A DNA stretch of 64,000 bases from Fischerella thermalis PCC 7521 (GTDB lineage: Bacteria; Cyanobacteriota; Cyanobacteriia; Cyanobacteriales; Nostocaceae). Position 1 is the first letter of the stretch. Each line of letters starts with the position of its first letter. The notes under the pieces were generated by a model. The model did not search any database. It was not told the DNA's origin and saw only the letters and a list, made by a program, of their open reading frames with translations. Of this stretch, positions 26,616 to 35,115 are shown one piece after another. The translations under genes were made by a program, and so were the position numbers. The stretch lies in NCBI RefSeq assembly GCF_000317225.1, contig NZ_AJLL01000097.1, positions 1 through 64,000 of the forward strand, read 5' to 3'.

Positions 26616-26643
26616 AAAAAACCTCGGTGAAACCAACCGAGGT
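26616..26643 (-). terminator. Intrinsic terminator for the minus strand
   Basis: Read on the minus strand: ACCTCGGT, loop TGGTTTC, ACCGAGGT, then TTTTTT. An 8-bp GC-rich stem with a T-run is a standard rho-independent terminator. It points away from the Nif11 gene and would end transcription of the 23-residue peptide gene at 26734-26805. Confidence 0.75.
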
Positions 26644-26733
26644 GAAACAGAGAAGTACGAATAACGATACAAGCAATAAAAAGTCCTAACTCACACTTAA
26701 AGCAAAAGCATTATAAGAAAAGTTTTTGGTTTG

Positions 26734-26805
26734 TTATTCAACGGTAGAAATAAAGAGTGTAGAGATTACAGCGTAACTAGCAAAAAATATGACAGCAGCA
26801 ACCAT
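26734..26805 (-). CDS. Small single-helix membrane peptide (23 residues)
   Basis: A very short reading frame, MVAAVIFFASYAVISTLFIS followed by TVE and a TAA stop. A good ribosome site, GAGGAGC, lies seven bases before the ATG. The peptide is almost entirely one hydrophobic helix, like the small subunits of photosynthetic complexes, but it does not match PetL, PetM, PetN, PsaM, PsbT or the other small proteins I can recall. Downstream is a minus-strand terminator (26616-26643) and upstream a 22-bp palindrome (26848-26869), so it looks like a complete independent transcription unit. Function unknown; coding status rests on this context. Confidence 0.6.
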   Translation of the reverse strand: MVAAVIFFASYAVISTLFISTVE

Positions 26806-26847
26806 ATAAAGCTCCTCTTGTTTTTTAGTAATTAAGCAAGAATTAAT

Positions 26848-26869
26848 GCACTAATCATATGATTAGTGC
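26848..26869. promoter_or_regulatory. 22-bp perfect palindrome, candidate operator
   Basis: GCACTAATCATATGATTAGTGC is a perfect dyad without a loop, centred 54 bases upstream of the ATG of the 23-residue peptide. Its form suits the binding site of a dimeric repressor or activator overlapping a promoter. No regulator gene is adjacent and no second copy was noticed in the window. Confidence 0.5.
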
Positions 26870-27227
26870 TGAGTGCTTTCCATCTGCTGAAAAGACTATT
26901 CTCTTCAATGTCTATAGGATGAGATTTGATCAAGAAAAGTTTATTTGTAGCAAGTATAAATTACGTCTAAAGAATTACTTTCAACTGTGTGACGCAACTC
27001 TTTTCACTTTGTTGGTTCATAAACTGTATTCGCCAGGGTCGTACCTTTGACCTTTGAGCGATCCTGGCTGTGATGCGGACAGCTGTTGGGGCTTGCATGA
27101 ACTTTAATAACAACTATCTGGAATCATATTTTGTAGGTTTGTAGTCTTGTTTACCGATTCCAATTGAACAAATTTAATATGTGTAATATGAGTTATATAA
27201 AAAACTTGTTTTTGTAAAATAATTAAT

Positions 27228-29036
27228 ATGCTATCAAAAGAACAACGACTTCGCTTGGAACGAGAAAAAAACTCCCTTGAACAAGTCTATGAACTTCAAA
27301 GGGATAAATTAATAAAAATTCGACAAGCTTTGGTTATTGAAACTGACCCATCACGCAAGTTTCAATATGAACAGCAGATTATACAAGAAGAAAATGAACT
27401 TCAGAAACTTAGTGATAGATTAGATGAGATTGAAAATAAAATACAATCAGTAGAAAGTATAAATATACAGGACGAATCTAAAACTATACAGCAGACCAAA
27501 ATATTAATTTTAACAGCAATACCTCACGGATTGCGCTTAGATAAAGAGATTCGAGAAATAGAGGAAGCTATTCGACGAGCCTCCAATCGAGATTTATTTG
27601 AAATTCGTGTGAGAACTGCTGTACGTCCTCAAGATATTCGTCGAGCAATTGCAGAAGAACAACCCGAAATTGTCCACTTTTGTGGACACGGCTTAAAAGA
27701 TGGCAGTTTGCTGTTAGAAGATGAAGGGGGAAATAATAAACCTGTTTCCGCAGAAGCGTTAGCATCTCTTTTTAAGTTGCATGTCAATTATGTTAAATGT
27801 GTGCTGCTAAATGCTTGTTATTCAGAAAAACCTGCTGGAGCAATTAGCCAGTACATTGATTACACAATTGGCATGAATAAACCAATTAAAGACAGAGCTG
27901 CGATTGAGTTTGCTAAAGGATTTTATGATGGCTTAGGTTACAAATTATTAGGCAACCAAGATGTGTTTCAAAGAGCCTTTGATGAAGCTATGGTTGCTAT
28001 TCAAATGGAAAACCTTTTAGAAGGTTCGATACCAATCTTATGGAAGAGAGGTATTACTCAAAAGAATCCAGATATCCAAATATTTCAGGAAGACTATAAA
28101 CCACAAACTAGAGTAGATACAGTCACAACAATTAAAGCTGACAACTGGATATGTATTCATACATTGACTGCTCATTCAAATACAGTCAATTGTGTTGCGA
28201 TCAGTCCTAATGGTCAAACTCTTGTCAGTGGTAGCGCCGATAAAACCATCAAAATTTGGAATTTAAATACGGGAAGACAGGTTCACACTCTTGAGGGACA
28301 TTCAGATACAGTCAATTGTGTTGCGATCAGTCCTGATGGTCAAACTCTTGTGAGTGGTAGCGCTGATAAAACCATCAAAATTTGGAATTTACATACTGGA
28401 AAACAAGTTCGCAACCTTGGTGGCTGGTTCTCTGTACACTTAGACTCTATATGTTCCTTGGCAATCACTCCAGATGGTCAAACTCTCGTCAGTGGTAGTC
28501 GGGATCATACAATCAAGCTCTGGAATTTGGCAACAGGAAAACAAACAGGTACGCTATCCCAGCACTCATGGGGGGTTTATTCCCTAGCAATCACTCCAGA
28601 TAGTCAGGCGATCGCTAGTGATAGTTTAGACCATACTATTAAGTTATGTCTTTGGGATACTGAGGAACTGTTGCAAAGTTTTCTTGGCCACGCAGATTGG
28701 ATTTGGGCGATCGCTATCAGTCCTAATGGTAAAATCCTGGCCAGTGGTAGTCAAGATTGCACAGTTAAACTCTGGAACCTCAAAACAGGCGAACTCCTCC
28801 ACACCCTCACAGATCATCACAGTCCAGTGCATTCAGTAATTTTTAGCTGGGACGGTCAAATTCTGGCTAGTGGTAGTTATGACAATACAATCAAACTTTG
28901 GAGTGGAGAAAATTGGCAACTAATCCACACCCTCACGGGACATACAAATGGTCTGAATTCCATTGCTTTTAGTCCAAACAGTAGGATAATTGCTAGTGCC
29001 AGTGATGACAAGACAATTAAAATCTGGCAAAGATGA
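27228..29036 (+). CDS. CHAT protease domain fused to seven WD40 repeats
   Basis: 602 residues. Residues 1-75 form a charged coiled coil (RLRLEREKNSLEQVYELQRD...), a module also found in front of other cyanobacterial effector proteins. A CHAT domain (caspase-like peptidase, PF12770) spans about 88-280. The probable catalytic His154 is in VHFCGHG and Cys197 in LLNACYS. From about 305 to the end there are seven WD40 repeats (IHTLTAHS, VHTLEGHS ... IHTLTGHT, each ending IKIWN or similar), enough for one closed propeller. The propeller is a likely sensor or docking surface, the CHAT domain the proteolytic effector. Convergent with the dynamin operon, 42 bases apart. Catalytic activity is inferred from motifs. 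Confidence 0.88.
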   Translation: MLSKEQRLRLEREKNSLEQVYELQRDKLIKIRQALVIETDPSRKFQYEQQIIQEENELQKLSDRLDEIENKIQSVESINIQDESKTIQQTKILILTAIPHGLRLDKEIREIEEAIRRASNRDLFEIRVRTAVRPQDIRRAIAEEQPEIVHFCGHGLKDGSLLLEDEGGNNKPVSAEALASLFKLHVNYVKCVLLNACYSEKPAGAISQYIDYTIGMNKPIKDRAAIEFAKGFYDGLGYKLLGNQDVFQRAFDEAMVAIQMENLLEGSIPILWKRGITQKNPDIQIFQEDYKPQTRVDTVTTIKADNWICIHTLTAHSNTVNCVAISPNGQTLVSGSADKTIKIWNLNTGRQVHTLEGHSDTVNCVAISPDGQTLVSGSADKTIKIWNLHTGKQVRNLGGWFSVHLDSICSLAITPDGQTLVSGSRDHTIKLWNLATGKQTGTLSQHSWGVYSLAITPDSQAIASDSLDHTIKLCLWDTEELLQSFLGHADWIWAIAISPNGKILASGSQDCTVKLWNLKTGELLHTLTDHHSPVHSVIFSWDGQILASGSYDNTIKLWSGENWQLIHTLTGHTNGLNSIAFSPNSRIIASASDDKTIKIWQR

Positions 29037-29040
29037 AGTT

Positions 29041-29056
29041 ATATCATGTCCGCTTG
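29041..29056. repeat. ATATCATGTCCGCTTG repeat end (copy 3, short)
   Basis: Five bases after the CHAT-WD40 stop codon lies the same ATATCATGTCCG terminus seen at 25922 and 45649-45660 (inverted). Only the end is recognisable. Confidence 0.5.
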
Positions 29057-29078
29057 AGGACTTTAACTAATGCACTTT

Positions 29079-30893
29079 CTACTGAGATACAGTCTCCAGC
29101 ATATCTTCAGAACAAAGTTTTTGTTTTAAAACCTTGAGTTGCTGACGACCATGGTGCAAAATTGATAATGCCTCTTGTAATGCTTCATTCGTTGCTGTGA
29201 CTGTCTGTGCTTCTTGAGCGCATACTTCTTGTGCTTGTTGCATTACTGAAAGTGAAGTTTCAATATCTTGAGAATAAGCGTTTTCGATTTGTTGCTCAAT
29301 TTTTGTAGCAATATTCTCATAAAGCAAGCGAATTTCTTTAATAATAGCTAGTTTAAAATCTGGTAATACCGTTTGCAGTTTTTGTTGGTAGTTCACATTC
29401 TGTCTTGCGGTTTTTAAATCTTGAATTTGCCTGATTATTAAGTCAGCAATAAAAGTCGAGGTGTCGCACTCCGACAAAATTTCAAAAGTATCAATATTTG
29501 TCCCTAAATATTCATGATTAGCTCCTGTTTTTTGTTCAACAGTGTCTTCTATCCTGGTAACATTAGTTAAATTTTTAAATTCTGCAAAAATAGCTTTTTG
29601 CGCTTTTTGACAACTTGCAAAAATAGTTGGTTTATGCACAGCTATACACTTATCAATTGCTTCTCTCAAGGAGTTAGTTAAAAAGAACTGAAAATGTCTT
29701 TTAATATCTTCAACTTTAAATTTATGAATGCTAGCGATCGCTTCATTATCAATGCGATTGAGAAACTCAGTCATCCACTGACAAGCTTGGTCACTAAGTT
29801 GATTAATTTCATTTTTCATCAACTTAATATGTTGGGCGACCTTGCCAAATAATTCTGAAGTTGGATCTTCACATTGACTAATAACACGACTTAAACGCTC
29901 TCTGTCTGCTTGCATTGCATTACGCAGCAACAACAAACTGTCTTCCATTTCTTGCAACATCTGATCTGTATGGTCAGTTGCTCGGTCAAGTTGAATTAAA
30001 TCACGTTGTAAACGGATAGTTTGTTCCAAACATTGACGAAATTCCTGAAATGCTGTTTCTAATGTTGCTACACAAGCATGATTTGGTCTGGATAATGATT
30101 GAATCCGACAGAATTCATCCAAAGCACTAATCCCAAAAAGTTGAGGATTAGGAAACAAATTACTAATTTTTTTATAAGTCCCATTTAATAATCTAGCTGC
30201 TTCTGGGTCTGTGCGAATATCATCCATCCGATTCAAAATAAAAAAGACTTTCGGAAAATCTTGAGGGATGACGGACATTTGCAAAAATGCTTGTTCTGAT
30301 TCTGCAAATGGTGCTAGTGCGGAAGATACAAATACTACTGCATCAGCTTGTAAAAGATAAGTATGAACTTGGCGATCAAATCGCTTGAAAATATCCCCTG
30401 TACCGGGAGTATCTACAAGTCGCAGTCCTCGTAACCATTTATTGGGAGTTTCAATTGTCAAATGACTAATGGGCTGAGGTAGTTGGGCTAAAATCTGATT
30501 AAGTTGTTCTGATTTTAATTCTTCTTTTGTTAATTGAATTTGTCCGCCATCTGTCAAACAAATAAAAACTTTATGTTCGGAACCGTATTGTATATGATTA
30601 ATTGTTACTGTTTCTGGCAACACATCTGTAGTCACGATCGCTTCACCTAATAAAGCATTGATGAGTGTCGATTTACCTCTTTTGAAGTCACCAATTACTA
30701 CAAGTACAAAGTCTGCATCTAAACGAGTCAATATCTGATTTATTTGACTTTGAATCTGTTTGATGAGCCTTTTACCTAGAGCATTTTGAAATTTTTCTAA
30801 GCGCAATTCTTCTGTAAAATTAGTGAGAATTTCTAGAAACTCTTGGCGTAAATAGGTAAAGTCATAACTGAGAGATTTAGCAAGTGATTCCAT
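29079..30893 (-). CDS. Dynamin-like GTPase 1
   Basis: 604 residues. The GTPase domain has G1 GDFKRGKSTLINALLG (Lys74), the G2 Thr region TTDVLPETVTINHIQYG, G3 DTPGTGD (161-167) and G4 NRMD. The following 350 residues are strongly helical and charged, as in the neck and trunk of bacterial dynamin-like proteins. No membrane helix is evident, unlike dynamin 2, so it may act as a soluble partner in a hetero-oligomer. Bacterial dynamins bind and remodel membranes, and several are encoded as pairs. It is the last gene of a minus-strand operon, starting only six bases after the M48 protease gene. Confidence 0.88.
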   Translation of the reverse strand: MESLAKSLSYDFTYLRQEFLEILTNFTEELRLEKFQNALGKRLIKQIQSQINQILTRLDADFVLVVIGDFKRGKSTLINALLGEAIVTTDVLPETVTINHIQYGSEHKVFICLTDGGQIQLTKEELKSEQLNQILAQLPQPISHLTIETPNKWLRGLRLVDTPGTGDIFKRFDRQVHTYLLQADAVVFVSSALAPFAESEQAFLQMSVIPQDFPKVFFILNRMDDIRTDPEAARLLNGTYKKISNLFPNPQLFGISALDEFCRIQSLSRPNHACVATLETAFQEFRQCLEQTIRLQRDLIQLDRATDHTDQMLQEMEDSLLLLRNAMQADRERLSRVISQCEDPTSELFGKVAQHIKLMKNEINQLSDQACQWMTEFLNRIDNEAIASIHKFKVEDIKRHFQFFLTNSLREAIDKCIAVHKPTIFASCQKAQKAIFAEFKNLTNVTRIEDTVEQKTGANHEYLGTNIDTFEILSECDTSTFIADLIIRQIQDLKTARQNVNYQQKLQTVLPDFKLAIIKEIRLLYENIATKIEQQIENAYSQDIETSLSVMQQAQEVCAQEAQTVTATNEALQEALSILHHGRQQLKVLKQKLCSEDMLETVSQ

Positions 30894-30899
30894 AACAAC

Positions 30900-31868
30900 T
30901 TAATATCCTTGAGGCATGACACGAAGAGCTTGCTCGCATAAATTATCAGTTTCTTGTTTGCTGCGTACATCTGCTGTTTTTGCATCCGGTCGCCAAGAAT
31001 GAAAAACATTACATTCAGCAAACAAGCGCAGCGCCTTAATCCGTTTAGGAATTAGTGGGTGAGTCTGAAAAAGTTCTTGCATTTGCATAGGAGGAGATGG
31101 ATTTTTGCTCATCTGTTGCAGGTATTTATCAATATTAATTTGCTTTAAAGAATCTCCACTGCCAATAATCAGCTTGACGAAAGCTAATTCTGCGGTTCTC
31201 ACATCTCCACAGCAAATTAATCCGGCGCGATCGCAAGTAATTTCTGCATACCGACTCCAGCGTTTAAAAAATATTGTTAGTCCGCCTTGGACAAATAAAT
31301 CCAATACTCCTTGTGTGGGAACTGACTGTAAAACTCCTTCTGCTAATTGATTGGTCATAATTTCGATCACAGTGTTGTAAACACCATGTAAGTTATGAAT
31401 GTGTCCACATTCATGACCAATGACGAATTTGAGTTCTTCTGGTGTAAAAGATTCGACAATTTCACTAGAGAGGACAATAATTGGTGCGATATCATCAGTG
31501 GCGAAAGTATAAGCATCAGACTCAGAGCCGCGCTGAATAAAAATCTGCGGGACACCAATACCCAATCTGTGAGCGCAATCTTCACCAAGTGCATAGATAT
31601 TGGGATATTGTTGTGGGCCTACCTCAATACTTTCCATCAGGAGTAATTGCTGAAAAATAGGCACAGACCAACTAACTAACGCCTGAGCTACAGTTCTGAC
31701 TGGCCCCATTGCTGTGAGTTGCTGGCGCAGTTTTTGATCTAAAGAAAAGGCATAGTCGGGGATTCCAGCGACCAAATGAGCAGATAATTGGCGATCGCGC
31801 ACTTCCAAATAATGGCCAAAATTCAGGTCAACTGCTGCTGTCGGGTTGGTAGGTGATGGATTTTGCAT
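30900..31868 (-). CDS. M48 family metallopeptidase
   Basis: 322 residues. The zinc site is complete: His152-Glu153-x-x-His156 in FVIGHECGHIHNLHG, with Glu209 in RYAEITCDRAG as the third ligand and Asp213 following, the M48 pattern. Moderately hydrophobic stretches (about 60-80 and 185-202) might associate with the membrane, but no certain transmembrane helix is present. M48 enzymes such as HtpX and Oma1 degrade or process membrane proteins. It lies between two dynamin genes, 82 bases after dynamin 2 and 6 bases before dynamin 1, so tight co-expression is likely. I infer that it acts on or is controlled by the GTPases; this is not shown by sequence. Confidence 0.88.
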   Translation of the reverse strand: MQNPSPTNPTAAVDLNFGHYLEVRDRQLSAHLVAGIPDYAFSLDQKLRQQLTAMGPVRTVAQALVSWSVPIFQQLLLMESIEVGPQQYPNIYALGEDCAHRLGIGVPQIFIQRGSESDAYTFATDDIAPIIVLSSEIVESFTPEELKFVIGHECGHIHNLHGVYNTVIEIMTNQLAEGVLQSVPTQGVLDLFVQGGLTIFFKRWSRYAEITCDRAGLICCGDVRTAELAFVKLIIGSGDSLKQINIDKYLQQMSKNPSPPMQMQELFQTHPLIPKRIKALRLFAECNVFHSWRPDAKTADVRSKQETDNLCEQALRVMPQGY

Positions 31869-31950
31869 AGTTCAAACCAGGATTGTGAAATGCAATCTCT
31901 CAACTGTGAGGTCAGAGTTTTCAACCTCACAGTTGCATTTATGTAAATTT

Positions 31951-33999
31951 TTATACACTCATGATTTCGACCAGCTCCTGCGATCGTCTTTGAGCACTAC
32001 CCAAAATTCTCTCTGTCTCTGCACGCATCTCATCTAGTTCCTTTTGTTCAGCTTCGGTGAGAGCCTCGTTCCGCTGCCGTTTTTGGTTCAGTTCTGTGAG
32101 AGTATTTTGGGTGTTATCTAGCAAAGCTTCTACTTCCTGAGAAAGCGTTTGTTTGAGATGATCGAAACTCGCAGAAATGTGATCCTCAACTTTTTGGTTG
32201 ATGGGATTTGATTTCATTTGTTTTTCAATTTCTTGGAGAATAGCTGCTTTGTAATTTTCCTTAAAGGCTTCCACTTGCTCACCACCAAACACCAGTCTCG
32301 TCAGCCAACCACCTGTGAATATAGACACAACACCAATAGCAACAAGTGCAGGCCAGGTAATAGGTAATCCAATTGATGCGGCTAACATCCCTGCACCAAA
32401 TGCTGTACCGAAACTACCAACTGCACCAACTGCTGCACCCTTCACACCCGCAATCCGAAAACCTGCCCAAATACCACCAAATCCTGTGAATACAGCTAAA
32501 GCCGCAGCAACCGCTTCTCCGCCTGCACTTCTTTTGCGTTTAGCATCAGCTTCTACATCCACAAACTGCATTTCAATGCGATTTAAAACAGTCACCACAG
32601 AGTTAGCAAAATCTTGTAAGCGGTCAATTTCTTCTGCCAACCCTTTTTGAATCTCTGTTTGAATTTTATCTGCTAACTTCTGCCCAGTATTTTGCAAGCT
32701 ATTAGAAACTTTGCGACCAAGTTTCTCAGTCAGAGCTTTTTTGTTGCTGACTTCCTTGGCGGTAATAGTAGTTGAATCAATAACTTGGATTGCTGTTTGC
32801 TTCAACTCTTCTTCTAACTTATTCAATAAAGGTCTAACATTGTATCTGACATTTTCAGCTGCTCGATCAATTAGCTGCATTTCTTCTTTTTTTCTACGGC
32901 GCAATTCGGAAATTTCTTGAATAGAAGTTTCGTAGGTTTTCTCAAAATCCTCCAGCTTCATTTTGAGGGCATTCTCTTGAATGTTAATTGTTGATAAAAT
33001 TTCCCCAGCCGAAGCAATTACTCGATTGAGAGGCACTTGCAATTCAATTGCACCCCGTTCTCTTGCCAAAAATTGCTCTAATGCTTTTTCAAATTCCTGA
33101 AAACGACTTTTAGCCAGCAATTCATCATCATTGTTATCCTTGGCTTCTAAAGCCTGGTAAGCAGACAGACCAAAAACTTTCGGTTCACCAATTTTTTTCA
33201 AGTAAACCTCATATTCTGCTGAGTCTTCACCCCACTGTTGGGCTGCTCGCTCTAATACATATTCTTTGATTCGCTTTCTGACACTGGCAATCACTTTATC
33301 AGCATCTCCAGGCCGATTACAGCGGTCAATTCCCGTGACTACAAAAATGACCCGACCGAGATCATTTGTTAATAGTTTATTCTCTAAAAAGTCTCTTTCC
33401 ACTTCCGAAACTGGCGACTGCGCCATAATTACCAAAATAGCAGCATCAACCTTTGGTAGAACTGAAAGTGTCACCCCTGTCATACTCGGATCATCATTCA
33501 ATCCTGGGGTATCAATTATATCTACATTATTTCTACAATAAGGAGCCGGATAATAAACAACCGCTTCTTTAACATTTGCCGCAGTTGCTTCAGCTTCTGG
33601 GGTTAATTTCGTGACATATTCACTTAGTTTGTCAATCTCTACTCTCTCTTTACGACCATCTTTGAATTCCACTTCTACATAAGAATTCAAACTATAAGTA
33701 ACGCGATTGATTGTAGCAGAGCAGGGTTCAATATCTGAGGGCAAAATTTCCTGTCCTAACAAAGCATTAATAAAGGTACTCTTACCACGTTTAAATTCTC
33801 CAACAACTGCTACCCAAAAAGTTTTATTTTCTATCTTTTCCAAAACATCATCAATTGCTGTCAGAGATTGTTGGATATTTAGCTTTTCCGAAAAAGAGCG
33901 CAATCTTTTCAAATCTAGTACTAAGTTATTAGCTAACTTATTGTAATCTGTGAGTGAGATCAGCGGTGTATTTTGGTTAGTGTCAGCTTTCATTTTCAC
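31951..33999 (-). CDS. Dynamin-like GTPase 2 (BDLP type, with membrane region)
   Basis: 682 residues, close to the size of Nostoc punctiforme BDLP. G1 is GEFKRGKSTFINALLG (Lys73), G2 lies in EPCSATINRVTY, G3 is DTPGLNDD and G4 TGIDR. Long helices (residues about 330-500) form the neck and trunk. Residues about 510-590 are glycine- and alanine-rich and hydrophobic (AVGAVGSFGTAFGAGMLAAS, WPALVAIGVVSIFTGGWL), a membrane paddle or hairpin. A further coiled coil closes the protein. First gene of the operon with M48 and dynamin 1. Paralogous to dynamin 3 along most of its length. Confidence 0.9.
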   Translation of the reverse strand: MKMKADTNQNTPLISLTDYNKLANNLVLDLKRLRSFSEKLNIQQSLTAIDDVLEKIENKTFWVAVVGEFKRGKSTFINALLGQEILPSDIEPCSATINRVTYSLNSYVEVEFKDGRKERVEIDKLSEYVTKLTPEAEATAANVKEAVVYYPAPYCRNNVDIIDTPGLNDDPSMTGVTLSVLPKVDAAILVIMAQSPVSEVERDFLENKLLTNDLGRVIFVVTGIDRCNRPGDADKVIASVRKRIKEYVLERAAQQWGEDSAEYEVYLKKIGEPKVFGLSAYQALEAKDNNDDELLAKSRFQEFEKALEQFLARERGAIELQVPLNRVIASAGEILSTINIQENALKMKLEDFEKTYETSIQEISELRRRKKEEMQLIDRAAENVRYNVRPLLNKLEEELKQTAIQVIDSTTITAKEVSNKKALTEKLGRKVSNSLQNTGQKLADKIQTEIQKGLAEEIDRLQDFANSVVTVLNRIEMQFVDVEADAKRKRSAGGEAVAAALAVFTGFGGIWAGFRIAGVKGAAVGAVGSFGTAFGAGMLAASIGLPITWPALVAIGVVSIFTGGWLTRLVFGGEQVEAFKENYKAAILQEIEKQMKSNPINQKVEDHISASFDHLKQTLSQEVEALLDNTQNTLTELNQKRQRNEALTEAEQKELDEMRAETERILGSAQRRSQELVEIMSV

Positions 34000-34738
34000 T
34001 CCTGTATATGTGGTTTACTTCCAAAACTTTCGACTCAAATACTAGACTTTGTGGTTCTGATTAGATTTCTTGAGTAGGTCTGTTGATCCGATGTTCATAT
34101 CCCTCATTTGTCACTTTGGGAGAATCCAATCGCTCAAATAGTTACGGGGCTTTAGTTTCCACTTTTCGTCTATAAATTTTAGTTTCTGTTAGAAAATAAA
34201 GCCTCAAACCCGGATGAAATCAAAGTCTCAGAAGTTGGCCGAGATTATTGTTTTCCGAGAGTGACAGAACAGGGATATCTTGCATAAAGCCCAAACAGGG
34301 GTAAATCATGGTAAAACAAAAGCATATCTACCTGTATGAACTATTGACCAGTAAAGGGCTTTGTCGCTTGATAGATATGCTTGTGAAAATACCGCGCAAA
34401 ATATGAGATGAACAGATTTGATATGTTTAGTAGCGAATACGATTCGCTAGCTATTTTTTTTAGCAGACTAATGAGCAATACACCTTGAAATGCAGCGATT
34501 TCGGATTGGCTAAAATTTTATTGTCAGCATTTTATGACAAATGAGCAGTTTTATGTCATCATAATTGCAAATATAGAAGTTATATCTGGCTCGTTGCTTT
34601 GTTACTATTTTTTTGCAATCCAGAAAAAGCTAAAATCAGGTTTATAATTACCTACCTGAAATCCGGGATGTTACGTTTCTTATAATTCTTTGCAAGAAAA
34701 TATTTACAAAATCTCACGTAGTTTGCTCATCTAGCTAT
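34000..34738. other. Structured gene-free region between dynamin genes
   Basis: 739 bases with several self-complementary blocks: AAGCATATCTA (34320-34330) with TAGATATGCTT (34372-34382), and AAAGCCC (34286-34292) with GGGCTTT (34356-34362). A hairpin TAGCGAAT-ACG-ATTCGCTA (34431-34449) is followed by a T-rich run to 34460, terminator-like on the + strand. A 32-codon + frame (34308-34406) begins at an ATG preceded by CAGGGG. Together these could be a small RNA or a short gene; I cannot decide. The minus-strand promoter of the dynamin 2 operon should lie near 34000-34100. Confidence 0.4.
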
Positions 34739-35101
34739 CTACTCAGATAGTCTAGTACCGCACTTAATACAAAATTTGCAATTAGCCGCATTCTCGTAAC
34801 TGCAATTTGGACAAATCTTTGTTTCTAACTTATCTTCCTGTTGCATAGTTTGGTAAAGCTGCTCAGATAAAACCCAAGCATGATTGAGGATATTTTGGGT
34901 TTCGGTGAGCATTGCATTGATTTTTCTCTGTTCGCTTTCAACCACAGCCTGTTGTTTTCCCTGTAATTTGGCGAGTGTATTTTGAGTATCTTCAATCCAG
35001 GAAGTAAGTTCTTGATCGATGTGATTTTTGAGTTTATCTATTCTTCTGCTAGCTGCATAAACGTAATCATCAACTATTTGATTGCTGTTGTGCGATCGCA
35101 A
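34739..35101 (-). CDS. Detached C-terminus of dynamin 3 with double zinc ribbon
   Basis: 120 residues from a TTG. The sequence (DYVYAASRRIDKLKNHIDQE, then TQNTLAKLQGK and TETQNILNHAW) aligns with the closing coiled coil of dynamin 2, so it is the missing tail of the gene at 35116-36816 and not an independent protein. The frames join if one T is added to the T8 run at 35139-35146, giving NYTSKVILEIEKQLRSH. The last 25 residues hold CPNC and CIKCG pairs (CPNCSYENAANCKFCIKCG), a zinc ribbon absent from dynamins 1 and 2. On its own translation is doubtful; a -1 slip on the A8 run would make the full protein of about 690 residues. Confidence 0.65.
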   Translation of the reverse strand: MRSHNSNQIVDDYVYAASRRIDKLKNHIDQELTSWIEDTQNTLAKLQGKQQAVVESEQRKINAMLTETQNILNHAWVLSEQLYQTMQQEDKLETKICPNCSYENAANCKFCIKCGTRLSE

Positions 35102-35115
35102 TTGTTTTTCAATCT

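Noticed and set aside
26859-27050. A 63-codon + frame before the CHAT-WD40 gene
   Set aside because: It starts inside the palindrome, has no ribosome site and no family character.
34739-35101. An independent zinc-ribbon protein
   Set aside because: It aligns with the C-terminus of dynamin 2 and joins dynamin 3 after a one-base change, so it is a detached tail.
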